Shown here: piece after piece, positions 15,695-26,741 of the stretch | How positions within the stretch are numbered: the first letter of the stretch is position 1 | Layout of the letters: every line of letters begins with the position of its first letter | Assembly: GCA_035524275.1 (NCBI GenBank) | Contig: DATKPC010000145.1 | Coordinates: 1 to 64,000 of the forward strand | Direction of reading: 5' to 3' | DNA: 64,000 bases | From: DATKPC01 sp035524275 | GTDB taxonomy: Bacteria; Pseudomonadota; Gammaproteobacteria; Burkholderiales; Burkholderiaceae_F | Program-made: the position numbers and the translations under genes | The notes under the pieces: generated by a model | What the model was told of the DNA's origin: nothing | The model's input: only the letters and a program-made list of their open reading frames with translations | Database searches by the model: none

Positions 15695-16270
15695 TCAGGC
15701 CGGCGGCGTTTTCGAGGTCCACGGCCACATCCGCGCGAATACGCCGTCGTGCACGACCAGGTGCGCGATGCCGGCGGCGGCGTGCGCCAGCACCAGCGCG
15801 AGCAGCAGCCAGCCGGCCGCCTCGTGGATCGCGCTGCAGAGGCTCTTGATGCCGTCGTCCTGCGCCGCGACAGTCGGCAGCGCGAACGCGAAATAGCGGA
15901 TCGGCCGGCCGGAGTAGATCGAGCCGACCAGCCCCGACAACGGCAGCGCCAGCATCGCGACGTAGAGCAGCCGGTGCAGCACGACGGCGCCGCGCGCCTG
16001 CCAGATCGGTACCCGTTCCGGGAAGGGCGGCGGCCGGTGCGCGAGCCGCCACGCAAGCCGCACCAGCACCAGCGCGCCCAGCGTCAGGCCGATCGACTTG
16101 TGCAGATTGAACCAGGCGGCGCGCGGTCCCGGCGGCTGCTTCGGCACTTCCTGCATCAACCACCCGATCGCGACCTGGAAGAACAGCGCGATCGCGATCG
16201 ACCAATGCAGGACGACGGCGACCAGGTCGTAGCGTGGCGGCGTCTCGGGCGGGTTGGGAGGGCGGAACAT
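15695..16270 (-). CDS. Cytochrome b561, diheme membrane protein
   Basis: The 191-residue protein belongs to the bacterial cytochrome b561 family, which moves electrons between the quinone pool and partners at the membrane. Four hydrophobic helices are visible, with histidines placed as heme ligands: 'VVLHWSIAIALFFQVAIGW', 'FNLHKSIGLTLGALVLV', 'VVLHRLLYVAMLALPLSG' and 'AIHEAAGWLLLALVLAHAAAG'. Start is the ATG at 16270; the open codons beyond look non-coding. It is divergent from dcd (105 bp apart) and 13 bp upstream of xdhC, raising the idea that it accepts electrons from a molybdenum enzyme, which is inference only. Confidence 0.88.
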   Translation of the reverse strand: MFRPPNPPETPPRYDLVAVVLHWSIAIALFFQVAIGWLMQEVPKQPPGPRAAWFNLHKSIGLTLGALVLVRLAWRLAHRPPPFPERVPIWQARGAVVLHRLLYVAMLALPLSGLVGSIYSGRPIRYFAFALPTVAAQDDGIKSLCSAIHEAAGWLLLALVLAHAAAGIAHLVVHDGVFARMWPWTSKTPPA

Positions 16271-16375
16271 CGGGATGCTTTTAGCAGATTTTGCCTCGCG
16301 GCGGCGTGCTCGCGGCGCCGCCGCGTTTCGTCGCCGTCGTAGAATCGTCGGCTGCCGCACTGCGGAAAAAGACCG

Positions 16376-16939
16376 ATGACCATCAAGAGCGACCGCTGGA
16401 TCCGCCGCATGGCGGCGCACGGAATGATCGAACCGTTCGAGCCCGGCCAGGTCCGCTCGATCGACGGCCGCCGGATCGTCTCGTACGGGACGTCCAGCTA
16501 CGGCTACGACATCCGTTGCGCGGCCGAGTTCAAGATCTTCACGAACATCAACAGCACGATCGTCGACCCGAAGGCCTTCGACCCGGCGTCCTTCGTCGAT
16601 TTTCGCGGGGACGTCTGCATCATCCCGCCGAACTCCTTCGCACTCGCCCGCACCGTCGAGTTCTTCCGGATACCGCGCAACGTGCTGACGATCTGCCTCG
16701 GCAAGAGCACGTACGCGCGCTGCGGGATCATCGTCAACGTCACGCCGCTGGAGCCGGAGTGGGAAGGCCACGTGACGCTGGAATTCTCGAACACGACGCC
16801 GCTGCCGGCGCGCATCTACGCCGGCGAGGGCTGCGCGCAGGTCATCTTCATCGAGTCCGACGAGGTCTGCGAGACGTCCTACCGGGATCGTGGCGGCAAG
16901 TACCAGGGGCAGACCGGCGTCACGCTGCCACGGACCTGA
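16376..16939 (+). CDS. dcd: dCTP deaminase
   Basis: Dcd deaminates dCTP to dUTP, the main source of dUMP for thymidylate synthesis; thyA is 8 kb away. The 187-residue length is typical. Signature blocks are 'SYGTSSYGYDIRCAAEFKIF', 'ALARTVEFFRIPRNVLTICLGKSTYARCGI', 'NVTPLEPEWEGHVTLEFSNTTPLPARIYA' and 'KYQGQTGVTLPR'. These contain the conserved catalytic Glu and Arg/Ser positions of the trimeric dUTPase-like fold. A TAGAAT sequence at 16340-16345 could be its -10. Upstream is the divergent cytochrome b561; gcvT follows by 49 bp. Confidence 0.97.
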   Translation: MTIKSDRWIRRMAAHGMIEPFEPGQVRSIDGRRIVSYGTSSYGYDIRCAAEFKIFTNINSTIVDPKAFDPASFVDFRGDVCIIPPNSFALARTVEFFRIPRNVLTICLGKSTYARCGIIVNVTPLEPEWEGHVTLEFSNTTPLPARIYAGEGCAQVIFIESDEVCETSYRDRGGKYQGQTGVTLPRT

Positions 16940-16988
16940 GAGCGTCGAACGTCGGTGACGTGACCCTTATTGCTTCCCGAGGCCGGCC

Positions 16989-18086
16989 ATGCTCAAGCGC
17001 ACTCCCCTGTACGAGACCCACGTCGCGTCCGGCGCGAAGATGGTCGACTTCGGCGGCTGGGAAATGCCGCTGCACTACGGCTCGCAGATCGAGGAACATC
17101 ACGCGGTGCGCCGCGACGCCGGAATGTTCGACGTCTCGCACATGCGGGTGGTCGACGTCGATGGGGTGGACGTGCGCGAATACCTGCGCTGGCTGTTCGC
17201 CAACGACGTCGCGAAGCTGGAGCGCGGCCGCGCGCTGTACACCTGCATGCTGCGCGAGGATGGCGGCGTGCTCGACGACCTGATCGCGTACTGGACCGAC
17301 CAGCCCAGTTTCCGGCTCGTCGTGAACGCCGCGACGGCGGACAAGGACGTGGCCTGGATGCGCAAGGTCCTCGCGACGCGCGGTTTCGCATGCGGGCTCA
17401 CGCCGCGCCCGGATCTGGCGTTGATCGCCGTCCAAGGACCGCAGGCCAGGGCGCGGCTGGCGCGTGTCGCGCCGGCGGCCGCGGCCGTCGTCGCCGGGCT
17501 GGTGCCGTTCGCTTCGGCGCACGTCGACGGCCTGTTCATCGGGCGAACCGGCTATACCGGCGAGGATGGCTGCGAGATCGCGCTGCCGCCGGCTCGCGCC
17601 GTCGAGTTGTGGCGGGCGCTGGCCGCCGACGGCGTGGCTCCGTGCGGACTCGGGGCGCGCGACACGTTGCGCCTCGAGGCCGGGATGAACCTCTACGGCA
17701 ACGACATGGACGAGACGGTGTCGCCGCTGGAATCCGGCCTCGGATGGACCGTCGACCTGCGGACCGACCGGCATTTCGTCGGTCGTGCAGCCCTCGAGGC
17801 GCAGGCCGCGCGCGGCGGCGTGCGGCGCCAGGTCGGGCTGCTGCTGAAGGATCGCTCCGCGGGCGTGCTCCGCGCGCACCAGCGCGTGTCCACGGCCCAC
17901 GGCGGCGGCGAGATCACCAGTGGCACGTTCGGACCCACGGTCGGCGCCTCGATTGCGCTGGCGCGCGTGCCGGCCGGTGTCGAGCCCGGCTCCTCGGTCG
18001 CCGTGGAACTGCGCGGCCGCTCGGTGCCGGTCGACGTCGTTCGTCCCCCCTTCGTGCGTCACGGCCGCGTGCTGGCCGCGACCTGA
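16989..18086 (+). CDS. gcvT: GcvT, aminomethyltransferase of glycine cleavage
   Basis: GcvT moves the methylene group of the aminomethyl-lipoyl intermediate to tetrahydrofolate and releases ammonia. The 365-residue protein starts 'LKRTPLYETHVASGAKMVDFGGWEMPLHYG' (shown family start) and contains 'GMFDVSHMRVVDVDG', 'ANDVAKLERGRALYTCML', 'RTGYTGEDGCEI' and 'LGARDTLRLEAGMNLYGNDMDE', all GcvT hallmarks. The 49-bp gap after dcd is too short for a glycine riboswitch. It heads gcvT-gcvH-gcvP. Confidence 0.97.
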   Translation: MLKRTPLYETHVASGAKMVDFGGWEMPLHYGSQIEEHHAVRRDAGMFDVSHMRVVDVDGVDVREYLRWLFANDVAKLERGRALYTCMLREDGGVLDDLIAYWTDQPSFRLVVNAATADKDVAWMRKVLATRGFACGLTPRPDLALIAVQGPQARARLARVAPAAAAVVAGLVPFASAHVDGLFIGRTGYTGEDGCEIALPPARAVELWRALAADGVAPCGLGARDTLRLEAGMNLYGNDMDETVSPLESGLGWTVDLRTDRHFVGRAALEAQAARGGVRRQVGLLLKDRSAGVLRAHQRVSTAHGGGEITSGTFGPTVGASIALARVPAGVEPGSSVAVELRGRSVPVDVVRPPFVRHGRVLAAT

Positions 18087-18154
18087 TTCCGTCTCCGAGC
18101 GCCGTCTCCGCGCCCATTGACCCGACCCGCCGCATCGTCCTCGAAGGAAGACCG

Positions 18155-18540
18155 ATGAACGTTCCTGCAGGCCTCCGCTACACCGATTCGCACGAATGGG
18201 TGCGAAACGAATCCGACGGCACGTTGACCGTCGGGATCACCGACTTCGCGCAGGAAGCGCTCGGCGACCTGGTGTTCGTCGAGCTTCCTGCGGTCGGGCG
18301 CCAGCTGGCCTCGGGCGAAGCCTGTGCCGTCGTCGAATCGGTGAAGGCCGCTTCGGACGTCTACGCGCCGCTGGCGGGCGAGGTGGTCGCTGTCAACGCC
18401 GACCTGCCGCAGCAGCCGGAATCGCTCAACGCCGACGCGTACGCCGCGTGGCTGTTCCGTCTTCGCCCGGCGCCCGGCGCCGACACCGGTCGCCTGCTGG
18501 AGGCGGCCGCCTACGCGGCCAACATCGCGCAGGAAAAGTG

Positions 18541-18541
<1 letters not shown>
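18155..18541 (+). CDS. gcvH: GcvH, lipoyl carrier protein
   Basis: GcvH shuttles the aminomethyl group between P and T proteins on a lipoyl arm. The 128-residue protein has the lipoylation site Lys64 in 'CAVVESVKAASDVYAPL', preceded by 'LGDLVFVELPAVGR' and followed by 'GEVVAVNADLPQQPESLNAD'. A GAAGGAAGA ribosome binding site precedes the ATG at 18155. Its TGA shares one base with the ATG of gcvP, indicating translational coupling. Confidence 0.97.
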
Positions 18542-21417
<2,876 letters not shown>

Positions 21418-21468
21418 GCTTCGCGTTCCGGGCCCGTCGCCGGGCCCCCCATCGCGGAAGAGTTTCCC

Positions 21469-23127
21469 ATGCAATACGTGTACACGATGCGTCGCGTCGG
21501 CAAGGTCGTGCCGCCGAAACGCCAGATCCTGAAGGACATTTCGCTCAGCTTCTTCCCGGGCGCGAAGATCGGCGTCCTCGGGCTCAACGGCTCCGGCAAG
21601 TCGAGCCTGCTGAGGATCATGGCCGGCGAGGACAGGAACTTCGACGGCGAGGCGGTGCCGATGCCGGGGCTGAAGGTCGGGTTCCTGCCGCAGGAGCCGC
21701 AGCTCGACCCGCAGCAGACGGTTCGCGCGGCCGTCGAGGAGGGGCTGGGCGAAATCATGGAAGCCCGCACGAAGCTGGAGGAGATCTACGCGGCGTACGC
21801 CGAGCCGGACGCCGACTTCGACAAGCTCGCGGCCGACCAGGCGCGCTACGAAGCGGTGCTGGCGACCGCGGGAAACGATGTCGATCACCAGCTTGAAATT
21901 GCCGCGGACGCGCTGCGCCTGCCGCCCTGGGACGCGCGGATCGACACGCTGTCGGGAGGCGAGAAGCGCCGCGTCGCGCTGTGCCGCCTGCTGCTTTCGA
22001 AGCCGGACATGCTGCTGCTCGACGAGCCGACGAACCATCTCGATGCCGAAAGCGTCGAGTGGCTGGAACAGTTCCTCGCGCGCTTCCCCGGAACGGTCGT
22101 CGGCGTCACGCACGACCGCTACTTCCTCGACAACGCGTGCCAGTGGATCCTGGAGCTCGACCGCGGCTTCGGGATCCCCTGGCAGGGCAACTACAGCTCA
22201 TGGCTGGAGCAGAAGGAAGCGCGGCTGGAGACCGAGGCCAAGCAGGAGGCGGCGCGCATCAAGACGATGAAGCACGAGCTGGAGTGGGTGCGGCAGAACG
22301 CGAAGGGGCGGCAGGCGAAGAGCAAGGCCCGCCTCGCGCGCTTCGAGGAGCTTTCCAGCTACGAGTACCAGAAGCGCAACGAGACGCAGGAGATCTTCAT
22401 TCCGGTCGGCGAGCGGCTCGGCAACGAGGTCATCGAGTTCGTCGACGTGACGAAGGGCTTCGGCGATCGGCTGCTGATCGACAAGCTGAGCTTCAAGGTC
22501 CCGCCGGGCGCGATCGTCGGGATCATCGGGCCGAACGGAGCCGGCAAGTCGACGCTGTTCCGGATGATCACCGGGCGCGAGACGCCGGATTCCGGAACGG
22601 TCCGCATCGGGCCGACGGTCAAGCTGGCGTTCGTCGACCAGTCCCGCGACGCGCTCGAAGGCGACAAGACGGTCTGGGAAGCGGTCTCCGGCGGCCAGGA
22701 CATCCTCGCGGTGGGCAAGTTCGAGATGCCCTCGCGCGCCTACATCGGGCGCTTCAACTTCAAGGGTTCCGACCAGCAGAAGCTCGTCGGGCAGTTGTCG
22801 GGCGGCGAGCGCGGGCGCCTGCACCTCGCCACGACGCTGATCGCCGGCGGCAACGTGCTGCTGCTCGACGAGCCTTCGAACGACCTCGATGTCGAGACGC
22901 TGCGCGCGCTGGAGGACGCGCTGCTGGAGTTCGCCGGCTGCGTGCTCGTCATCTCGCACGACCGCTGGTTCCTCGACCGGATCGCCACCCACATCCTCGC
23001 GTGCGAGGGCGATTCGCAATGGACGTTCTTCGCCGGCAACTACCGCGAGTACGAGGACGACAAGAAGCGCCGCCTCGGCGAGGACGGCGCCGCGCCGAAG
23101 CGGATCCGGTTCAGGCCGTTGAAGTGA
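21469..23127 (+). CDS. ettA: EttA, translational throttle ABC-F ATPase
   Basis: EttA binds the ribosomal E site and gates the first peptide bond according to ATP/ADP. The 552-residue protein has two ABC domains: Walker A 'GLNGSGKSSLLRIMAG' and 'GPNGAGKSTLFRMITG', signatures 'LSGGEKRRVALCRLL' and 'LSGGERGRLHLATTL', and Walker B 'MLLLDEPTNHLD' and 'VLLLDEPSNDLD'. The ABC-F linker lies between ('EWVRQNAKGRQAKSKARL'). Length and the N-terminal 'YVYTMRRVGKVVPPKR' fit EttA rather than other ABC-F members. A palindromic element follows its stop. Confidence 0.96.
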   Translation: MQYVYTMRRVGKVVPPKRQILKDISLSFFPGAKIGVLGLNGSGKSSLLRIMAGEDRNFDGEAVPMPGLKVGFLPQEPQLDPQQTVRAAVEEGLGEIMEARTKLEEIYAAYAEPDADFDKLAADQARYEAVLATAGNDVDHQLEIAADALRLPPWDARIDTLSGGEKRRVALCRLLLSKPDMLLLDEPTNHLDAESVEWLEQFLARFPGTVVGVTHDRYFLDNACQWILELDRGFGIPWQGNYSSWLEQKEARLETEAKQEAARIKTMKHELEWVRQNAKGRQAKSKARLARFEELSSYEYQKRNETQEIFIPVGERLGNEVIEFVDVTKGFGDRLLIDKLSFKVPPGAIVGIIGPNGAGKSTLFRMITGRETPDSGTVRIGPTVKLAFVDQSRDALEGDKTVWEAVSGGQDILAVGKFEMPSRAYIGRFNFKGSDQQKLVGQLSGGERGRLHLATTLIAGGNVLLLDEPSNDLDVETLRALEDALLEFAGCVLVISHDRWFLDRIATHILACEGDSQWTFFAGNYREYEDDKKRRLGEDGAAPKRIRFRPLK

Positions 23128-23152
23128 TCGGGGGCGTTGGGGGTCGCGGGCA

Positions 23153-23282
23153 CCCTCTCCCCCACCCCTCTCCCGCTTCGCGGGCGAGGGGAGTCACGGG
23201 GTCATCCGATGGGATGGCACCTCGCATCGCGACGACGAGACTCCCCTCGCCCGCGAAGCGGGAGAGGGGCGGGGGGAGAGGG
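23153..23282. repeat. Dispersed palindromic element, copy 2
   Basis: This has the same architecture as the element at 9996-10125: inverted arms of about 42 bp around a spacer of about 46 bp. The right arms of the two copies are identical over at least 40 bp. The spacer of this copy, read on the minus strand, begins CTCGTCGTCGCGA, which is also how the plus-strand spacer of copy 1 begins, so the copies appear to lie in opposite orientation. It sits between the convergent ettA and DUF4337 genes. Confidence 0.9.
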
Positions 23283-23323
23283 TGCCCGCCAGGCGCCGAC
23301 CGACCCCGGAAAACCGCCCCGGC

Positions 23324-23905
23324 TCAGAGGTGCATCAGCGCCGCGATGCCCGCCACTGCGCCGAGGCCCGCCACGCCGTAGACGCCGACCATCAGCCACT
23401 GGCGCCGCGTCAGCAGCGCGATCGCCGACAGCGCGATCGCGATCTGCATCGCGGTGGCCGCAAGCGCCCAGCGGTGATGCACGTGCAGCATCGCTTCGCT
23501 GCGCTCGTCGAATTCCTTGGATTCCGCCTCGATCTTCTCCGCCTTGGCCTGGATGTCGGCCTTCTCCTTCTTGTACCGCTCGACTTCCTGCTGATAGAAG
23601 GCCTGCTTGTCGGGCGTCGCGGCCAGCGTCTCGCCGAGCTCGGCGAGGTTCTGCTTGTTGCCCTTGGACTGGTAGTACGCCCACTGGTCCGCGGCCTCGG
23701 TCTTCTTGATCGCGGCGTCGTTCTTGAAGAGCGCCGCGTCCGACTGCGTCGCGCCGCCCTGGTAGGACATCAGCGCGCCCAGCGTCGCAAGGACCGCGGT
23801 CGTCACCGCGATCCGGCCGGCGAAACCGTCGCTGCTGCCGTGTTCCGCGGCGTGCTCCAGCTGATGGTCGTGCGGTCCGTGGACGTGGAAATGGTCATCC
23901 GACAT
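23324..23905 (-). CDS. DUF4337 membrane protein
   Basis: The 193-residue protein starts with a histidine-rich stretch ('HFHVHGPHDHQLEHAAEH'), then a membrane helix (about residues 30-48), a long charged helical region likely to form a coiled coil (about 60-140, 'YKKEKADIQAKAEKIEAESKEFDER'-type, broken here by position), and two C-terminal membrane helices (about 145-190). This order is that of DUF4337, whose function is not known. It follows folA by 15 bp and is probably the last gene of thyA-folA-DUF4337. Confidence 0.82.
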   Translation of the reverse strand: MSDDHFHVHGPHDHQLEHAAEHGSSDGFAGRIAVTTAVLATLGALMSYQGGATQSDAALFKNDAAIKKTEAADQWAYYQSKGNKQNLAELGETLAATPDKQAFYQQEVERYKKEKADIQAKAEKIEAESKEFDERSEAMLHVHHRWALAATAMQIAIALSAIALLTRRQWLMVGVYGVAGLGAVAGIAALMHL

Positions 23906-23920
23906 TTTTCTTGAGCTCCC

Positions 23921-24445
23921 TCAGGACATGGACCCGGCCGCGGCGGTGCGTTGCCTCCGCGTGTAGGTCACGTGGTCGAAACCGAACGCCCGCGACTCGG
24001 TCGGCGGGTGGTGGATCCGCGATGTCTCCGCCCACTGCTCCGCGTCGATCGGCGGAAGGTGGACGTCGGCGTCGAAGTCCGCGTCGATCTCCGTGACGAC
24101 CAGGCGATCGGCGCGCGGCATCGCATCGCGATAGGGCTGCGCGCCGCCGATCACGAAGATCTCGTCGTCGTTGCCGCAGCGCCGGAGCGCCTCGTCGAGG
24201 CTGGCGACGATCTCGCATCCGGGCGCCGCATAGCCGGCGGAGCGACTCAGCACGAGGTTGCGGCGTCCCGGCAGTGGCCTGCCGATCGACTCGTACGTCC
24301 GGCGCCCCATCAGGATCGGATGGCCCATCGTCGTGCGGCGAAAGAACGCCAGGTCCTCCGGCAGGCGCCACGGCAAGCCGCCGTCGATGCCGATCGCGCC
24401 ATTGCGCGCGCGCGCGACAATCAGCGTCAGCAGGGGGCGCTTCAT
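23921..24445 (-). CDS. folA: Dihydrofolate reductase
   Basis: FolA reduces dihydrofolate to tetrahydrofolate with NADPH, regenerating the folate oxidised by ThyA. The 174-residue protein has 'LIVARARNGAIGIDGGLPWRLPEDLAFF' (substrate loop with the catalytic acid in 'PEDL'), 'PILMGRRTYESIGRPLPGRRNLVLS' and 'IFVIGGAQPY'. The ATG at 24445 lies 13 bp after the thyA stop. An upstream in-frame ATG at 24472 would overlap thyA and is less likely. The order thyA-folA is the usual coupling of the two enzymes. Confidence 0.96.
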   Translation of the reverse strand: MKRPLLTLIVARARNGAIGIDGGLPWRLPEDLAFFRRTTMGHPILMGRRTYESIGRPLPGRRNLVLSRSAGYAAPGCEIVASLDEALRRCGNDDEIFVIGGAQPYRDAMPRADRLVVTEIDADFDADVHLPPIDAEQWAETSRIHHPPTESRAFGFDHVTYTRRQRTAAAGSMS

Positions 24446-24458
24446 CGCCTGCGTTCCG

Positions 24459-25352
24459 TCAGACGGCGACATCCGCCGGGATGGGCGCGTGCGGCTCGTA
24501 GCCGTCGACGACGAAGTCGTCGATCCGGTAGCCGTCGATCGACCCCGGCCGGGTGGCGAGGCGCATCCGCGGCCACGGCCGCGGCTCGCGCGAAAGCTGC
24601 GTCTGCACCGCGTCGAGGTGATTGAGGTAGACGTGGACGTCGCCGCCGAACCAGACGAGTTCGCCCGGTGCAAGCCCCGCCTGCTGCGCGAGCATCAGCA
24701 GCACCGCCGAGGCGCCGACCCAATTGAACGGCGCCCCCAGGACCAGGTCGACGCTGCGCTGGAAGAGCAGGCAGGACAGCCGGCCGCCGGCGACATGGAA
24801 CTGGTAGACCATGTGGCAAGGCGGCAGCGACATCCGGTCGATCTCGGCGACGTTCCAGGCATGGAACAGCATGCGCCGGCTCGTCGGGTTCGTCTTCAGC
24901 GTGTCGATGAGCGCGGCGATCTGGTCGTACTCGCGACCGTCCGGGCCGGCCCAGCGCCGCCACTGCTTGCCGTACACGGGCCCCAGTTCGCCCCAGCGCG
25001 CGGCAAACGCCTCGTCCTCGACGATCCGCTTCTCGAACGCGGCCTGCTCGAGCGTCTCGCCGGTTTCGCGGCGATAGCGTGCCAAGGGCCAATCGGTCCA
25101 GATGCGGACATTGGCCTGCAGCAGCGGCCGGATGTTGGTCCCGCCGGTCAGGAACCACAGCATTTCCTTGACGGCCGTCTTCCAGTACACGCGCTTCGTC
25201 GTCAGGATCGGGACCGTGTCGCGCAGGTCGAAGCGCGCCGAGGCGCCGAAGATCGACAACGTGCCGACCCCCGTGCGGTCGACGCGCCGATCGCCGGTCT
25301 CCACGACAAGGCGCAAGAGGTCGAGATACTGGTATTCCGGGTGTCGACTCAT
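24459..25352 (-). CDS. thyA: Thymidylate synthase
   Basis: ThyA methylates dUMP to dTMP with methylene-tetrahydrofolate. The 297-residue protein carries 'DRTGVGTLSIFGASARFDL', 'TTKRVYWKTAVKEMLWFLTGGTNI', the catalytic Cys179 in 'LPPCHMVYQF', and 'SIDGYRIDDFVVDGYEPHAPIPADVAV' at its end. The region after the catalytic cysteine reads 'RSVDLVLGAPFNWVGASAVL', a variant of the usual 'RSxDxxLGxPFNxxxYxxL'. It is the first gene of a leftward thyA-folA-DUF4337 series and is divergent from tRNA-Val. Confidence 0.96.
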   Translation of the reverse strand: MSRHPEYQYLDLLRLVVETGDRRVDRTGVGTLSIFGASARFDLRDTVPILTTKRVYWKTAVKEMLWFLTGGTNIRPLLQANVRIWTDWPLARYRRETGETLEQAAFEKRIVEDEAFAARWGELGPVYGKQWRRWAGPDGREYDQIAALIDTLKTNPTSRRMLFHAWNVAEIDRMSLPPCHMVYQFHVAGGRLSCLLFQRSVDLVLGAPFNWVGASAVLLMLAQQAGLAPGELVWFGGDVHVYLNHLDAVQTQLSREPRPWPRMRLATRPGSIDGYRIDDFVVDGYEPHAPIPADVAV

Positions 25353-25493
25353 CGGAGCCTGGCCATGCGGCCTTGGGCGGGGTGCTTCGGGCGCGGCGGC
25401 CGAAGTTTACCGGGCTCGACGGCGCGCATCGGGGGCCGCGCGTATCGACGGCCGCAGCCACCGGTGCGGTAGACTCCGGGTCCTCGATGGCGC

Positions 25494-25568
25494 GGGCGGT
25501 TAGCTCAGCGGTAGAGCACTGCCTTCACACGGCAGGGGTCACTGGTTCGAACCCAGTACCGCCCACCA
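25494..25568 (+). tRNA. tRNA-Val(CAC)
   Basis: The 75-base sequence folds as a cloverleaf. The acceptor GGGCGGT pairs exactly with ACCGCCC, the anticodon stem CTGCC/GGCAG encloses the loop TTCACAC with anticodon CAC (valine, reads GUG), and the T arm has GGTTCGAACCC. The 3' CCA is encoded. It stands at the border between housekeeping genes and the aromatic catabolic cluster, a common insertion point for acquired DNA; no integrase or direct-repeat attachment site is seen. Confidence 0.95.
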
Positions 25569-25581
25569 GACGCCGCGCCGC

Positions 25582-26481
25582 TCATGGCAGGTCGAGCTTC
25601 GCCACGGTCTTGCGCATCGAGCCCAGCAGCGCCTGCAGGATTTCCGACGCATCGTCTTCCCGATAGATGCAGCAAAGGTCCACCCGGGAATGCGCGGGAT
25701 CGTGCAAGGGGCGATAGACCAGCCCCGGCATGTTCATCGAGGTCGCGGAGTGCGGCACCAGGCACACGCCGAAGCCCGTGGCGACCAATGCCACGGCGTG
25801 CACCACGTCGCCCACCTCCTGCGCCACCAGCGGTGCGAAGCCGCGGTCGCGGCACATCTCGTGCACCCTGTCGATGAAGCTCGGTCGCGAGCCGGTCGGA
25901 AACAGCACCAGCGGCGTGCCTTCCAGTTCCTTCAGCGTCACGGCGGTTCGCGCCGAAAGGCGATGGCCCGAGGGCATCGCGACGTATAGCGGCTCGGTGA
26001 GCAAGGTCTCGAAGACCAGTCCGTCAGCGGGGCGCATCAGCCGATTGAACGCCAGCGTGATGCGCTGATGACGCAGGGCGTCGAGTTGCTCGTCCTTCGT
26101 CATGTTGTGCAGCACGATGTTGACTTCCGGACAGGTCTCCCGAAACTGCCGCAGCAGCAAGGGGATCGCGCTGAAGATTCCTGATCCGAAGATCGCGACG
26201 TCGACGCGGCCCAGAAGACCCTGAGCCGCCTTGTGCGCGCGCTCGGCGGCCCGCTCGGCCATCGCGAGGATGTTCCGCGCATCGTCGTAGAGCACGCGAC
26301 CCGCATCGGTGAGCTCGACGCCGCGGCTGGTGCGACGAAGCAGCTGCGCGCCAAGCTGCTCTTCCAGCAGCTGCATCTGCCGCGTCAACGGAGGCTGCGA
26401 AATGTGAAGGCGCAGCGCGGCGCGGCCGATGTTCTTTTCGTCGGCGACGCAGACGAAGTAGCGCAGGTGCCGCAATTCCAT
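25582..26481 (-). CDS. LysR-family regulator of the meta-cleavage operon
   Basis: The 299-residue protein is a LysR-type regulator. The N-terminal winged helix-turn-helix is 'MELRHLRYFVCVADEKNIGRAA' (split) with 'HISQPPLTRQMQLLEEQLGAQLL', of the CatR/BenM-like branch that starts MELRHLRYF. The C-terminal effector domain runs from about residue 90. It is divergent from the catechol 2,3-dioxygenase gene, with a 260-bp shared upstream region, so it is the likely activator and may respond to a pathway intermediate such as muconate-type acids. Effector and binding boxes are not identified. Confidence 0.9.
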   Translation of the reverse strand: MELRHLRYFVCVADEKNIGRAALRLHISQPPLTRQMQLLEEQLGAQLLRRTSRGVELTDAGRVLYDDARNILAMAERAAERAHKAAQGLLGRVDVAIFGSGIFSAIPLLLRQFRETCPEVNIVLHNMTKDEQLDALRHQRITLAFNRLMRPADGLVFETLLTEPLYVAMPSGHRLSARTAVTLKELEGTPLVLFPTGSRPSFIDRVHEMCRDRGFAPLVAQEVGDVVHAVALVATGFGVCLVPHSATSMNMPGLVYRPLHDPAHSRVDLCCIYREDDASEILQALLGSMRKTVAKLDLP

Positions 26482-26741
26482 CGCGATTCCCCACGGGCAT
26501 CCGGAGCGAGTTTCGCCGCGACCGGGACGCGATTCCCAACATACCGATCACGCTCGAACGTGCCAGCAAGACATGCGCGAAAGGTATCACGGCGAGAGGT
26601 CGATGGTATTGGACAGCCTAGCCGGCGAACTTCTAGATTGACGGCACAACGAGATAAGCAGGGGATCGGTGGTTGACGGCATCGACGTCGTTGCCGAAGC
26701 GGCCACTTCTCTTTCGAAGTCGACAAAAGGAGACCGAGAAC

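Noticed and set aside
16940..16988. Glycine riboswitch before gcvT
   Set aside because: The gap after dcd is only 49 bp, too short for a tandem glycine aptamer, and no conserved aptamer bases are visible.
26482..26741. Defined promoter and LysR boxes between the regulator and the catechol dioxygenase gene
   Set aside because: Several weak -35/-10 pairs exist (for example TGGACA at 26610), but none is convincing, and no clear T-N11-A palindrome was found; the region is only inferred to be regulatory.
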